A stretch of DNA of 64,000 bases from contig JAYKKR010000044.1 of NCBI GenBank assembly GCA_036971615.1, positions 124,001 through 188,000 on the forward strand. Reading direction: 5' to 3'. This document shows positions 11,424-22,208 of this stretch, piece after piece (the first letter of the stretch is position 1; each line of letters starts with the position of its first letter). A program made the position numbers and the translations under genes. The notes beneath the pieces are model-generated. The model had not been told where the DNA came from, made no database searches, and saw nothing but the letters and a program-made list of their open reading frames with translations. The DNA comes from Amyloporia xantha (lineage: Eukaryota > Basidiomycota > Agaricomycetes > Polyporales > Adustoporiaceae).

Positions 11424-12538
11424 TCAAATATAGCCATCCCACATCATCGATTCCACCTGGCTGACAGCATCGCGAGGGGGCCGAGCAGTGAGCAGAGTTT
11501 TGATAGGCTGGTTGAGCCTGAGGATGGTGTTGGCGACATTGATGTCTTCTTCAATGCGCTTCAGCTTTTCTTGCAAAGCTGCCCCTTGCAAATGCATGAT
11601 TTGGGTATCCCTTGTGCTAGGGAAGCCCTCTTCTCTGCTGTTAGCGAATGGCGAAGACATCAGGCGAGAGACATCCCTGGCGCCATCCCCGACGCCATAC
11701 TCGGTGCCATCCCTGGTGCCATCCCCAACACCATCCCCGGCGCCACTCATGCTGCCATCTACACCGCCATCCGGTAGAGCAACGGGTCCTGTATTGAAAT
11801 GATAGAATGAATGAGTACATCAGACTAATGGAGTGAATGAGACCATACCTGGTGAAGGAGTGGGCGGCAGGTCGAGCAAATCCCAACACACAATGTCAGG
11901 GGGAGATCTAGACACAGCACAGTTGTGGGTGGATGGCGAACGAGGGCCAGTGGACAAGGGGATGTTGAAGTTTCCTCCAGGTCTTGGAGTGTGCTGTGGC
12001 GATGGCGCCAAGTCGAAATAGGGGTCAGCAAGGGAATCCAAGATAGGTGATGTTGGAATATTGAACAGGTCTCGTGATGGCGCAGAGGGCGAGGGCGAGG
12101 GCGACCGTGATAAGTCAAAATCAGCCCTCAACCATTGAGGGAAGGGCCGCTGAGGCTCAGGAGAGATGGGGGTGGGGGAAATCACGAAGTCAACAGCTCT
12201 GTGTGCAGAGGGCCGCGATGGCGCAGGGGATGGTGGGCGTTCCTGGGGTGATAAATTGAACGTTGCATTGCGATTGTCAGGAGATACCGGCGTGGGGGAC
12301 TGGGCGAAGCGGAAATGTTTTGGGGGCGGAGGCGAGTATGGCGAGGATGGCAAGTCGAATGGCGCTCGGGATGGCGCAGGCGTGGCTGTGGGCGAAGGCA
12401 ACAAGTCCAAAATGGGACGGGACTGGGGATCGGACTCCTCCTGTGCAGCATCGAAGTCAAAAGGGGCCGGGCTGGAATGAGTCAGTACATTGGCGGCGTC
12501 AGGCTAAGGAATATTGCATGCGCACCTGGTTGATGCAT
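11424..12538 (-). CDS. SP-repeat coiled-coil protein of KDZ cassette (copy C2)
   Basis: A tiny first exon (ATG near 12538) splices to a long exon rich in Ser-Pro and aromatic repeats (FDLPSSP, FRFAQSPTP, VDFVISPTP, FDLSRSPSPSPS; about 12470-11840). Later exons carry a Gly-Asp run and the C-terminal helix IEEDINVANTILRLNQPIKT, ending MMWDGYI. The helix matches the gene at 56670-58389 nearly residue for residue in the core. The Gly-Asp run is encoded by repeated gatggcgc-like units, the element's hyperabundant motif. It is divergently paired with the Zn2Cys6 gene fragment at 12769. Function is unknown. Confidence 0.6.
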
Positions 12539-12768
12539 GTGGAGGGGCAATGTCAGGGGAAGTGGAGAAAAGCGCAATCGCCCAAGTTTTGCGAGAGGCA
12601 TGTAATAAAGGCTTGAGGGCGACACGTGTAGTTCCGATCGGTTGGCCACGGATCTTTCCGGTAGGCGCCCATCTTCGACTTCCGCGCTGTGCCGAGTGCT
12701 TCTGACTTCATCTCCACGACTCTTACTGCCACCACTGTCCACTCTGCTACCCCCATTCCTCTGCTGTC

Positions 12769-13245
12769 ATGTCTGTCGCGTCCATCCAACCCTCCATCCT
12801 GCTCACCACCGCACGCATTGAAGAGGCGTTGAAGGTCGCGCCGCCCTGAGGAGATCTCCGCTATCAAGAGTTTGAATCAGCGCTGTGGAAAGAGGTGGTA
12901 AGTGAACACCATGTGTTTCATTTGACATGCACATCCCATGGACGCACTGATGCTTTTTCAGAACGACGTGTTTGTGCCGCTGAAGGCGCTCAGCTCGCAC
13001 AATGGACTGCGAGTGCCTCCGCTCCTGGTGAGCGCAATGGCGCAGTTCTCCCTCGCAACCGCAACTAACGTCATTACCAATATCGCCGCCATCAAGCCCG
13101 ACGATCCGCTCATCGAGACGCACTGGCTCTCCAAGTACGTGTGGCGAGGCGATTTCCTCATCGAGAACCTGGGGGAAAATCAATGGTGGAAAGGCAAGTG
13201 GATGGCGTTCTAGCGCCACGTCATTGCTAACACTTGGAGCACAGG
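12769..13245 (+). pseudogene. Zn2Cys6 coiled-coil protein gene, 5' fragment (copy C2)
   Basis: The first exon starts MSVASIQPSILLTTARIEEA. An in-frame TGA at 12847 stands where related copies keep reading and could come from CGA by a CpG transition. After an intron (12898-12960) the second exon encodes VPPLLVSAMAQFSLAT, HWLSKYVWRGDFL and WWKGK, matching 56232-55996. The zinc cluster and coiled coil are absent because the gene stops at the deletion joint. Confidence 0.6.
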
Positions 13246-13289
13246 TTTGCAGAAGTGTTCGAGTGATGTGGTGTTGGGGAAGGGGGAGG

Positions 13290-13682
13290 ATCTCCAGGAG
13301 GCGCTTCTAGCTCGATGATATGACTTAGGTACTCTTCTCGAAGAGGAAGCCATTCTTGCATAAAGTCATTCTGCAACTGGCTCGCTTTCAGCCTTCACAT
13401 TGAACAGCCCAAATATGGCAACAGAGCTCACCTTGTGCAGACTCCTCATCGGCATCACATTGTCGAACACCACATGTTCCTGCAGCGGCTCCGAATATTG
13501 ATCATGAGACGCGGCTTTAGAGGGGACTGTGATGGAGATCTGGCATCTGCGACCTGCAGCGATGCGCGTGGAATCGGTATTTCTTCTGGAACATAAGTTA
13601 CGGCGCCTCTTGCAGTTCGCCGCTCTTTGCGCCGCACAAACATCGCATCGCCACTGATGTCTTGCTTCTTGGTGCGCGCCAT
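13290..13682 (-). pseudogene. KDZ transposase, N-terminal fragment (copy C2)
   Basis: The frame starts MARTKKQ at 13682 and continues through VFVRRKERRTARGAVTYVP, matching exon 1 of the outer transposase (25851). A GT...AG intron follows, then QNDFMQEWLPLREEYLSHII and LEAPPG. It breaks before the cysteine cluster and fuses to unrelated sequence. Neither the cluster nor the catalytic domain remains, so this copy cannot make transposase. Keeping exon 1 and its upstream region also keeps the promoter shared with the W-rich gene. Confidence 0.65.
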
Positions 13683-13955
13683 GACCGAATCACCACGGAC
13701 AGATGACAATTGCCTTATTGTGATCCATGACAGCTTCCTTTTCATACTGAATGAGAAACTCTCATGCCCCTTCCTCATGATGTCTTATCAATAACGGATC
13801 TTATACACACGATCATCTGCAGGTAATTTGCCGATGCTTATCTGCGACAGATCTTCGCCATGACCTTCCCTCAAGGTGATCACCCGATCCCCCATCCACT
13901 GCTCAAATGCAGCCCGCAGATCACGCTATTTTACCCATTCACAACCCACATCACA

Positions 13956-14742
13956 ATGGCTCCCGCTTTTGCTAATTGCGCCAAATCCGTCGCCAACCTC
14001 ATCGCTATCAATTGCCGTCTTGTCGTGTACTACTCCTGGCGCTGCGAACAGGCTATCACCACGGTGCGGACCGCTTGCGCCAATCCAACCAGCAATGTCG
14101 CCATCGACCTCACGTTGGCGAGGTGGGAGATCGGGCTTCGTATGGAAATGGTACCATTTCGAAATTGTCACACCAATACATCTGCACTGACGGCTAACAG
14201 GACGCCATCAACAGGACGCCATCCGCAACTGTCTTGGCCGCCTCGCACTCGTTGGTGTCACCGACGTCGAGCTGCCAGATGTGGTCCAGAAGATCGTCAA
14301 CGCTACCACGTTCGGCACCATCTCCAGGATCGACGTCATGAATATCTTGCCTTACACACCGCTTCCTGTGCCGCCATCGCCACAGCTTCAGCAACTCCAT
14401 ATGGACACTGACCCTGCATGGTGGACTTGGCCTGATGTCCCTCCCAGCAACCTTCCATCGTGGTGGAAGTGTCCACTGGTTGACAGAGTGAGTGCCCGCT
14501 CTTCTAGTTGTATGTGACATGCTGACACATTCCTGGTGTTACTATTTGGATAGCATCGCGGAGACACCTATCGGATCAACTGCGGCGACATGAGCGCAGT
14601 CCTCACTCGTTTGGAAGAGGTCGAGAAGCTCGCCACACGCTTTGTCGAGAACCGCCATCAAGACGCAGACGAGATCTCCAGGATTTTGGATGGATACAGG
14701 GAGGTGCTTTTGCCAGATGAGGTGTGGGGTACTGTCTCCTAG
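13956..14742 (+). CDS. W-rich KDZ-associated small protein (copy C2)
   Basis: Three exons are apparent: 13956 to about 14151 (ending LARWEIGLRMEM), about 14203 to 14490 (CLGRLALVGVTDVELPD ... AWWTWPDVPP ... SWWKCP), and about 14554 to 14742 (RGDTYRINCGDM ... LLPDEVWG). The product is about 190-200 residues. Conserved in all copies are the FxYRAW/YYxWRxxQAL helix in exon 1 and a WWxW(P/D)D...WW motif in exon 2. It is transcribed away from the transposase start (13682). I know no named family. The constant pairing suggests a transposition accessory or regulator, which is inference. Confidence 0.6.
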
Positions 14743-15715
14743 CGCCATCTCGCAGGTGGGTCTCGTCTGGTTGTGTATGTATTTCTTGTCACTCCCTGTA
14801 TGAGCACGAGTGCATGACGTCCCCAGTGTCTGCCATTCGTCCAATGGACCTCGTATTTAAGTGGCTGAATCACATTACCATCCAATCATGTGGATGGCGA
14901 TGCGATTCAGACACTTAACTTCCGGGTAGCATTGACGAATGGCCCAGCTCGAGGACACCAGCAAATCATGCTCTTTGGACGTCACGCCATGTCAAAGGTG
15001 GGTGTTTCCAGGTGGTGTATGTATTCGTTGCGTCTGCACAGTGAGAGCATGAAGGCATGATGTCCTTTTGCGCCAGCCGATCCTTCAATGTCCTTGGTAT
15101 TCAAGCGGCTGAATTGGATGGCCATCCAACAATGGTTGGATGGCGATTCGATTCAGATGCTTTGATCCAGGGTAGCATTGAAGAATCGTGCAGGTCGAGA
15201 ATGCGAGCACATCATGCCGGCTGCGCACCATGTGCCACACCTACGCGCGCCATGCACGGCGCCATCGGATGGCGCATATTGCCGCTGAACGAGGCGGCTT
15301 CATCTATGACCTTCGGAGCCACAGGTATGCGGCTCTGAAGAGCATAGATGAAGGCGCCCTGTCTGGCGAGCGATAGCGCCATCTCCCAACAGTGAGCATC
15401 AGCGCGCATGCACTTTGCCATCGGATGGCGCCCGTTGCCGCCGGTCAAGGCCCATTTGACTTATGTCCTTCTGAGCCACAGGTATGCGGCTCGGAGGAAC
15501 ATAAGTCAGGTCTTCCTGTCTGGAGTCTGACTCTCTAACGTGAGTTTCAAATTTATGGTCTGAATGGATGCGGGATTCATGCATGGCGCTGTTGGATAAA
15601 CCCATTAACTCCTTGCTCTCTACGTTCAAACAGTGGAATCGAGTTGCCCTCCGTGCCATGAGTACTCCGGATGCAGCTGATTTGTCCATCAGCATCAGGG
15701 GTCACTAGTGGTGGC
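14743..15715. repeat. Hairpin-rich intergenic module, copy 2
   Basis: It is near-identical to 4801-5775, with the same long palindromes around gccacaggtatgcggc and gcgccatcggatggcgc. The few differences include single-base indels (cacggcgcc against cacgggcgcc). No coding frame is supported. Confidence 0.6.
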
Positions 15716-16863
15716 CAGGATTGTAATACAATTGCCCTCAGACCTCCTGAAATGGTCGTGTATGGTGAGTTAGCATTGTATTGTAATAGATGCCCTGCAC
15801 AGATTGTGATTGTAGATCCTCACTATATTGTGAATGAGCATTGTACAACAAGCATTGTGGATGGGCCTTGTGAGCGCTGTGAATGATTGTGAATGAATAT
15901 TGTATGTCCTGTAAATGATTGTAGATGGGTATTGTACATCCTGTGAATGATTGTGGATGGGCATTGTATGTTCTGTAGATCATTGTGGATGAGCATTGTA
16001 AGCTCTGTTGATCATTGTGGATGAGCATTGTAAGCCCTGTTGATCATTGTGGATGAGCATTGTAAGCCCTGTTGATCATTGTGGATGGGCATTGTAAGTC
16101 CTGTGAATGATTGTGGATGGACACTGTGAGCCTTGTAAGTAATTGTGAATGAGCATTGTAAGCCCTGTAAATGATTGTAAATGACTATTGTAGGCCCTGT
16201 AAATGATTGTAGATGGGCATTGTAAGCCTTGTAAATGATTGTGGATGGGCACCATATATCCTGTAAATCATTGTGGATGGGTATTGTAGTATTTCTACTG
16301 AATAGGTTCTGGGTCAAAATATCATATTAAAATTCGCTTATTTCTGTTAATCCAAATATGGTAATGTCCAGTAAGGTTATGATATACCATTAGGATCCAT
16401 TTGAATGCGGCTATTCAAAATTCCAATTGGCTCAATGCTTGCTATACATCATTAGAAACCATTTGAATGGGCCATTCCAAATATGGTAATGGTCAATCTG
16501 GGGCTGCTATATGCCACTGGGATCCACTCCAATATGGCTATTCAATACAATAATCATAATTGCACCAGATTGTTGCATACAATGCTCATCCACAATGATC
16601 AACAGGGCTTACAATGCTCATCCACAATGATCAACAGAGCTTACAATGCTCATCCACAATGATCTACAGAACATACAATGCCCATCCACAATCATTCACA
16701 GGATGTACAATACCCATCTACAATCATTTACAGGACATACAATATTCATTCACAATCATTCACAGCGCTCACAAGGCCCATCCACAATGCTTGTTGTACA
16801 ATGCTCATTCACAATATAGTGAGGATCTACAATCACAATCTGTGCAGGGCATCTATTACAATA

Positions 16864-17326
16864 TGTCAAAATCTGTGCTCTGCCAGTCTCCCAGTGTCTC
16901 CTACATCGTCTCAGTGCTCCTATGGCATGTTTCCATTGTTATCCTTCCATTGTATCTGTTCTAGGACTTTCTAGCTCGTTCTAGGCTTATGCCACTCACT
17001 CCATTGTATTGGTGCCACAGTGGCACAATGCACACTTTGAGTGGCAGTGGCACAATAGACCTTCTGTCCATTGTGCCACTCCCCATTGTTCCACTTCCAT
17101 TGTGCCACCCTCTATTGTTCTCTTCCTCTATTGTTCTCTATCATATATATAGGCCCTAGAGTCCTCAGCCTGGTCCCCACCAGTTGCTTACTTTGGACTC
17201 TAGGTATGTTGTATCCCTTACATCCTTAATACACCAGTTGCTTACTTTGGACTCTAGCCCACTTGTGGCTCTCTCAGTCCCTTAGTGCTGCGCCTTAGCT
17301 GTTAGCTGCGCCTTAGCCATTTGACA
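16864..17326 (+). repeat. Copia 5' LTR
   Basis: 463 bases, TG...CA ends. It contains tatatata at about 17146, followed by a transcript-start-like pyrimidine region, and a duplicated ccagttgcttactttggactctag. It differs from the 3' LTR at about 17242 (A against G) and 17301 (G against A). Confidence 0.93.
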
Positions 17327-17345
17327 GGTTATGAGCCCCGTGCTC
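17327..17345 (+). promoter_or_regulatory. Primer-binding site, complementary to Met-tRNA anticodon region
   Basis: ggttatgagccccgtgctc directly follows the LTR. Its reverse complement carries GGGCTCATAACC, the anticodon stem-loop of a methionine tRNA (loop with CAT), not a tRNA 3' end. This fits half-tRNA priming as known for Drosophila copia. Confidence 0.7.
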
Positions 17346-17498
17346 TAACAGTCTATAGCTCAGCCAGTTTTGCACTTTGTTGTCTTTTGGGTTTTTGGTC
17401 GCGCTTTTTCGCATTTTGACCTCCCTATCCCACCCTATCACCTCCTATCTGCTCTCAGCACTCCTTGCTTCATTTTTCCATCACATTTTTTGTCCACT

Positions 17499-20400
17499 AT
17501 GGCCCACTCTTCCCCCACCTTCACCAAACTCAATTCCTCCAACTATGTCACCTGGAGTGGAGACATGACTGCCTGGCTTCGCTCTTCAGGCCTATGGCGT
17601 CTTGTCTCTGGGGTTTCCTCCAAGCCCACTCCAAAGGATCCCTCTGCTCCTACTGATGCTGAAGAAGCAAAGGTAGAAGCATGGGAGGTTCAAGAAGGAA
17701 AGGCTGCTGGTTGGATCTACCTCATGGTAGAGCCTGACCAGAAAGTCCACCTTGCAGGCATTGATGGTGATCCAGTTGCCATGTGGAAGAAGCTGAAGGA
17801 TGTGCACCAGAGGCAGCATCCTGGAGCTCGTTGGAACGCTTGGGAGGCCCTTCTGTCCATCAGAAAGCAGGACTCTGACACTCTTCAGTCTGTGGTCAAC
17901 AGGGCTGAAGAGGCCATGCAGCTTTGCAAAAATCTTCGACCTGCTTCAATGACCATTGAGCAGCTAGAAGAGGAGCTCACAGCGATGGCCATGGTTCTTG
18001 CTCTGCCCAGAGAGGAGTATGGTGCTTTCAGGTCACAGCTTACCACTCAGGGCACACTGGACAAGGCCACCATCATCCAGGCTTTTGTGGCAGAAGATGC
18101 TCAGCGCCGCCATGACTCCACTATGCACTCTCACTCTGCTCTTGCTGCTTCTGCCCCTGCTACTTCGACTCTCTGTGATTTCTGTGGCTTGAAAGGTCAC
18201 CTTCTGGCACAGTGCTTCACCTTCCAGAAGGCACAGAAAGAGGCCAAAGAGCGACGCAAGAACAAGGGCAAGCAGGCCAACAAGACAGCTGAAGTCACAG
18301 AATCTGCTGGAAATGCAAGTCTCTCCTCCCTTGATCCCACATCCCCCTCTACACCTCTACAACTCGATGCTCACTTCGATTGGAATGCAGACACAGGCGC
18401 CACTTCTCACATGACGCCTCATCGCCATTGGCTTCGAAATTACAAGCCATTTTGTGTTCCAATCAAGCTGGCAGACAACAACATTGTCTACTCTGCTGGA
18501 GTGGGGTCTGTGGTTTTTAGACCAAAGATTGGGGGAGAGGATGTTAGAGCTGTGGAATTCTCCAGGGTGTTGCATGTCCCTGAACTGCGAAGCAATCTTC
18601 TTGCATGTCTCTATTTGACTCGCCATAAAGATTATACCATCTCCATTAATTCCAGTGCCATGCACTTCGTTCATTCTGGCCTGACGCGTTTTGTGGCCTC
18701 CATTGACTCCAACAATGCTGCCTACCTCGATGGATTTACAGAGCCTGCTGCTGAGTCTGCTCATCACACTTCTACTGTTCCTCTTGACCTCAATCTCTGG
18801 CATCGGCGTCTAGCTCATCACAATTATGCTGATGTCCAGAAGATGCTCAGAGAAGATCTGGTCACTGGTCTTGAGCTCAGCTCGAAGCAACAGCCTGATC
18901 CTATCTGTGAGCCTTGTCTTGCTGGTAAAATGCGAGCCAATCCCTTCCCTCCCTCTCTCCATCATTCATCCAAACCTCTTGAACTCATTCACTCTGATGT
19001 CCATGGCCCTCTGCCAGTGCGCACACACTCTGGATATCGCTACTGGGTCACCTTCATCGATGACTACTCCAGATTCAGAGTGGTGGTGCCTCTCAAGCAG
19101 AAAAGCGGAGTGTTTGATGCTTTCAAGCGGTTCAAAGCTTATGCTGAAAATCTGCTTGAAGCAAAAATCAAGGCACTTCAGGATGACAAGGGTGGAGAAT
19201 ATATGTCTGGTGAGTTCCTCAAATTCACAGAGAGTGCAGGGATTGTGCGTCGCCATACTGTGCGAAATCGCCCCCAGCAGAATGGTGTTGCAGAGCGAGC
19301 AAATGGAGTTATGGAAAATGCTTGCACAGCCATGCTTTCTGAAGCTAAGCTGCCTGCTTCGTTCTGGGGAGAGTGTCTTGGTGCCATGGTGCATGTGTGG
19401 AATCGCCTTCCCACCTCTGCATTGCCTGGTGCAACTCCCTATGAACTTTGGCACAAGCAGAAACCAGATGTGTCTCACTTGCGTGTTTGGGGCTGCACTG
19501 CCTATGTGCATGTGCAGAAGGACCAGCGCAAGGGCCTGTCACCACACATGCAGAAATGTGTTTTTATTGGGTATCCAGATGGGTACAAGGGCTGGAAATT
19601 CTACAATCCAGACTCCAAGAAAGTGGTCATCTCAGAGCGTGCAGAATTTGATGAGCGCTATTTTCCTGGCCTCAAGCGCACTGCTTCTTCTGATCCACCC
19701 ATTTTGCCCATTCCTTCGTCCATTCCTCTCTCTGTGCCTGTGCAGGATCAAGGGGGGGATGATGCTCTCGGGCCTGCGCCAGCTCCTGCTGTGCCTGAGC
19801 CCATTGCAGTCCCTGTCCATGATCCAGCACAAGTGCCTCCTGCACCTCCTGTGCTTCCTGCGCCTCCAGTTGCTTCTGCTGTCCCTGCTCTTCCAGATGC
19901 TCCAGAAATTATTCCTCCACCTCCAGCCATTCCCCCACCTGCTGCTGTCCCAGAAGATGATCCACTTGACTTGCCCATTGCTCTGCGTCGTCAGCCTCGC
20001 AATGTGCGCCCTCCTGGTGCCTGGTGGACTGTGCCTAGCAGACAAGCTACGCCTCAGTCCCCAGAGCCTTCAGACGACGAGTTGGACATCATTGGACCAG
20101 ATGCAGAATTTGCTCAAGTTCAGTTTGCTGGCCTTGCTGCAGGGGCTGACCCTCGCAATTACAAGCAAGCCATGAGCTGCCCTGATGCAAAGCAGTGGAA
20201 GGAGGCTGCAAACGAAGAGATCATGTCTCTGATTGCAAACAACACCTGGAAGTCTGTGCCCTTGCCTCCTGGAAAGAAAGCCATTGGTTGTGGTTGGGTC
20301 TTCAAAGTCAAGCACAATGCAGATGGCTCTGTGGATCGCTACAAGGCTCGTCTCGTCGCCAAAGGGTACAGCCAGCGGCCTGGTTTTGACTACACAGAGG

Positions 20401-21707
20401 TATTTGCCCCTACATCTCGTCCTGCTGCTCTGCGCATTGTTCTTGCACTTGCTGCCATTGAAGACCTGGAGCTGCATTCTGTGGACATCTCCTCTGCGTT
20501 CTTACAGGGCGACTTGGAGGAGGAGATATACATGCAGCAACCTGAAGGCTTTCCCCAGGGTCCCGAAGGCAATGCTCTGCTTCTAGGTGCGCCACTGTAT
20601 GGTCTCAAGCAGGCTGGTCGTCAATGGAACAAGAAACTTCACAAGGTGCTTGTTTCCATGGGCTTCAAGCGGCTTGAATCAGATCGCAGTGTGTACATCT
20701 ATGTCAGGGACAATGTGCGCATCATTATCCCAGTGCATGTGGATGATCTTACTCTGGCATCCAAGTCCCTAGCTGCCATAGACAGGACCATTGAAGAGCT
20801 GTCCAAGCACTTCAAACTTCGCAATTTGGGGCCTACCACATTTCTCCTGGGCATTGCCATCTCCAGGGATCGTCCAAAGCGCACCATATGCCTCTCACAG
20901 CGTCAGTATATTGTGGACATGCTGGAGCGCTACAATCTGGACAAATGCAACTCTGTGCTCACTCCCATGGAGAATGGCCTGCGCCTTTCAAAGCAGCAGG
21001 CACCCCAAAACGACGAGGAGATTGCATTTATGCAGGACAAGCCATACCTCAATGCTGTTGGCTCTCTTATGTATCTTGCCATCACCACTCGCCCTGACAT
21101 CCAGTATGCTGTTTCCTGTCTTGCTCGCTTCAACTCCAATCCTGGGCCTGCACACTGGTCTGCAGTGAAGCATGTATTTCGCTATCTGCAGGGCACCAAG
21201 GACCACAAGCTTGTGTACAAGCCAGAGGACCTGGGTGCGCCTTTTCTCACTTACACTGATTCTGCTCATGGAGACTGTCCTGACACTGGACGCTCCACTG
21301 GTGGCTATCTGGTGAAAATGGGCTCTGGAGCGGTCAGTTGGAGCAGCAAACTTCAGTCTCTGGTGGCCCTGTCCACTACAGAGTCAGAGTACATTGCTGC
21401 TGTTGATGCTGGCAAGGAGATCATGTGGATGCGCAACATCATGCTGGAGTTTGGCTATCCTCCCAAGGACTCCTCCCCTCTTCTCATGGACAACCAGTCC
21501 TCCATCTCAGTCTCAAAGAATCCAGAGCATCATGGGCGCATGAAACACCTCGATCTTCGCACTTATTGGCTCAGAGACACTGTGGAAAGTGGTCACATCA
21601 AGCCCTCCTATATTCCCACTGGTGAGATGGTTGCAGACACATTGACCAAGCCCCTGCCCTCTGTGAAGGTAGCTTACTGCCGAAGCAAGATGGGTATTTC
21701 TGTGTAA
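17499..21707 (+). CDS. Copia Gag-Pol polyprotein
   Basis: 1402 residues from MAHSSPTF; an upstream in-frame ATG (17370) is less likely because the N-terminus from 17499 matches copia Gag. In order: Gag with a CX2CX4HX4C knuckle (about residues 226-239); aspartic protease DTGA (about 298); integrase with an HHCC finger (WHRRLAHHN, CEPCLAGK, about 434-470) and catalytic D, D, E in SDVHG, DDKGGEY and GVAERA (about 500, 562, 598); a Pro-rich linker; reverse transcriptase from about 913 with HVDD (about 1081); RNase H with TDSAHGD and TTESEYIA (1254-1310). Gag and Pol share one frame, as in most copia elements. The order protease-integrase-RT-RNase H defines the superfamily. No stop or frameshift is seen. 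Confidence 0.95.
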   Translation: MAHSSPTFTKLNSSNYVTWSGDMTAWLRSSGLWRLVSGVSSKPTPKDPSAPTDAEEAKVEAWEVQEGKAAGWIYLMVEPDQKVHLAGIDGDPVAMWKKLKDVHQRQHPGARWNAWEALLSIRKQDSDTLQSVVNRAEEAMQLCKNLRPASMTIEQLEEELTAMAMVLALPREEYGAFRSQLTTQGTLDKATIIQAFVAEDAQRRHDSTMHSHSALAASAPATSTLCDFCGLKGHLLAQCFTFQKAQKEAKERRKNKGKQANKTAEVTESAGNASLSSLDPTSPSTPLQLDAHFDWNADTGATSHMTPHRHWLRNYKPFCVPIKLADNNIVYSAGVGSVVFRPKIGGEDVRAVEFSRVLHVPELRSNLLACLYLTRHKDYTISINSSAMHFVHSGLTRFVASIDSNNAAYLDGFTEPAAESAHHTSTVPLDLNLWHRRLAHHNYADVQKMLREDLVTGLELSSKQQPDPICEPCLAGKMRANPFPPSLHHSSKPLELIHSDVHGPLPVRTHSGYRYWVTFIDDYSRFRVVVPLKQKSGVFDAFKRFKAYAENLLEAKIKALQDDKGGEYMSGEFLKFTESAGIVRRHTVRNRPQQNGVAERANGVMENACTAMLSEAKLPASFWGECLGAMVHVWNRLPTSALPGATPYELWHKQKPDVSHLRVWGCTAYVHVQKDQRKGLSPHMQKCVFIGYPDGYKGWKFYNPDSKKVVISERAEFDERYFPGLKRTASSDPPILPIPSSIPLSVPVQDQGGDDALGPAPAPAVPEPIAVPVHDPAQVPPAPPVLPAPPVASAVPALPDAPEIIPPPPAIPPPAAVPEDDPLDLPIALRRQPRNVRPPGAWWTVPSRQATPQSPEPSDDELDIIGPDAEFAQVQFAGLAAGADPRNYKQAMSCPDAKQWKEAANEEIMSLIANNTWKSVPLPPGKKAIGCGWVFKVKHNADGSVDRYKARLVAKGYSQRPGFDYTEVFAPTSRPAALRIVLALAAIEDLELHSVDISSAFLQGDLEEEIYMQQPEGFPQGPEGNALLLGAPLYGLKQAGRQWNKKLHKVLVSMGFKRLESDRSVYIYVRDNVRIIIPVHVDDLTLASKSLAAIDRTIEELSKHFKLRNLGPTTFLLGIAISRDRPKRTICLSQRQYIVDMLERYNLDKCNSVLTPMENGLRLSKQQAPQNDEEIAFMQDKPYLNAVGSLMYLAITTRPDIQYAVSCLARFNSNPGPAHWSAVKHVFRYLQGTKDHKLVYKPEDLGAPFLTYTDSAHGDCPDTGRSTGGYLVKMGSGAVSWSSKLQSLVALSTTESEYIAAVDAGKEIMWMRNIMLEFGYPPKDSSPLLMDNQSSISVSKNPEHHGRMKHLDLRTYWLRDTVESGHIKPSYIPTGEMVADTLTKPLPSVKVAYCRSKMGISV

Positions 21708-21735
21708 AGTCTCCACTGTTGAGACTTGGCAGATC

Positions 21736-21743
21736 AGGGGGGG
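21736..21743 (+). promoter_or_regulatory. Polypurine tract
   Basis: aggggggg followed by ta lies just before the 3' LTR, the usual primer for plus-strand DNA synthesis. Confidence 0.85.
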
Positions 21744-21745
21744 TA

Positions 21746-22208
21746 TGTCAAAATCTGTGCTCTGCCAGTCTCCCAGTGTCTCCTACATCGTCTCAGTGCT
21801 CCTATGGCATGTTTCCATTGTTATCCTTCCATTGTATCTGTTCTAGGACTTTCTAGCTCGTTCTAGGCTTATGCCACTCACTCCATTGTATTGGTGCCAC
21901 AGTGGCACAATGCACACTTTGAGTGGCAGTGGCACAATAGACCTTCTGTCCATTGTGCCACTCCCCATTGTTCCACTTCCATTGTGCCACCCTCTATTGT
22001 TCTCTTCCTCTATTGTTCTCTATCATATATATAGGCCCTAGAGTCCTCAGCCTGGTCCCCACCAGTTGCTTACTTTGGACTCTAGGTATGTTGTATCCCT
22101 TACATCCTTAATACACCAGTTGCTTGCTTTGGACTCTAGCCCACTTGTGGCTCTCTCAGTCCCTTAGTGCTGCGCCTTAGCTATTAGCTGCGCCTTAGCC
22201 ATTTGACA
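21746..22208 (+). repeat. Copia 3' LTR
   Basis: 463 bases, near-identical to the 5' LTR, followed by the duplicated target caata. Confidence 0.93.

Larger units (their letters stand above)
10859..15715 (-). mobile_element. KDZ-type element copy C2: internally deleted derivative, inverted
   Basis: It begins with the CACACCATACAGTCACT tip and terminal repeat, then subterminal repeats. Remnants of four cassette genes follow in the order expected for an inverted element: SP-repeat coiled-coil gene (minus), start of the Zn2Cys6 gene (plus), start of the KDZ transposase (minus), W-rich gene (plus), then the hairpin module. The dioxygenase and HMG-like genes and most of the transposase are missing, with a deletion joint near 13245-13290. 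The other tip is not present directly; the copy runs into the foldback element at 15716. Confidence 0.75.
16864..22208 (+). mobile_element. Ty1/copia LTR retrotransposon, apparently complete and young
   Basis: Two 463-base LTRs (TGTCAAAATC...CATTTGACA) bound a single Gag-Pol frame. The target duplication caata is present at 16859-16863 and 22209-22213. By eye the LTRs differ at about two positions, and the pol frame has no stop or shift, so insertion is recent. A primer-binding site and a polypurine tract are both in place. It lies inside one arm of the foldback element. Confidence 0.95.

Noticed and set aside
15738..16964. Frames on both strands in the foldback arms (also 5798-6187)
   Set aside because: Periodic His/Asn/Ser peptides from 32-base tandem units; repeated identically in both copies.
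18826..20175. 449-codon frame overlapping copia pol
   Set aside because: Shadow of the Gag-Pol frame, with no homology of its own.
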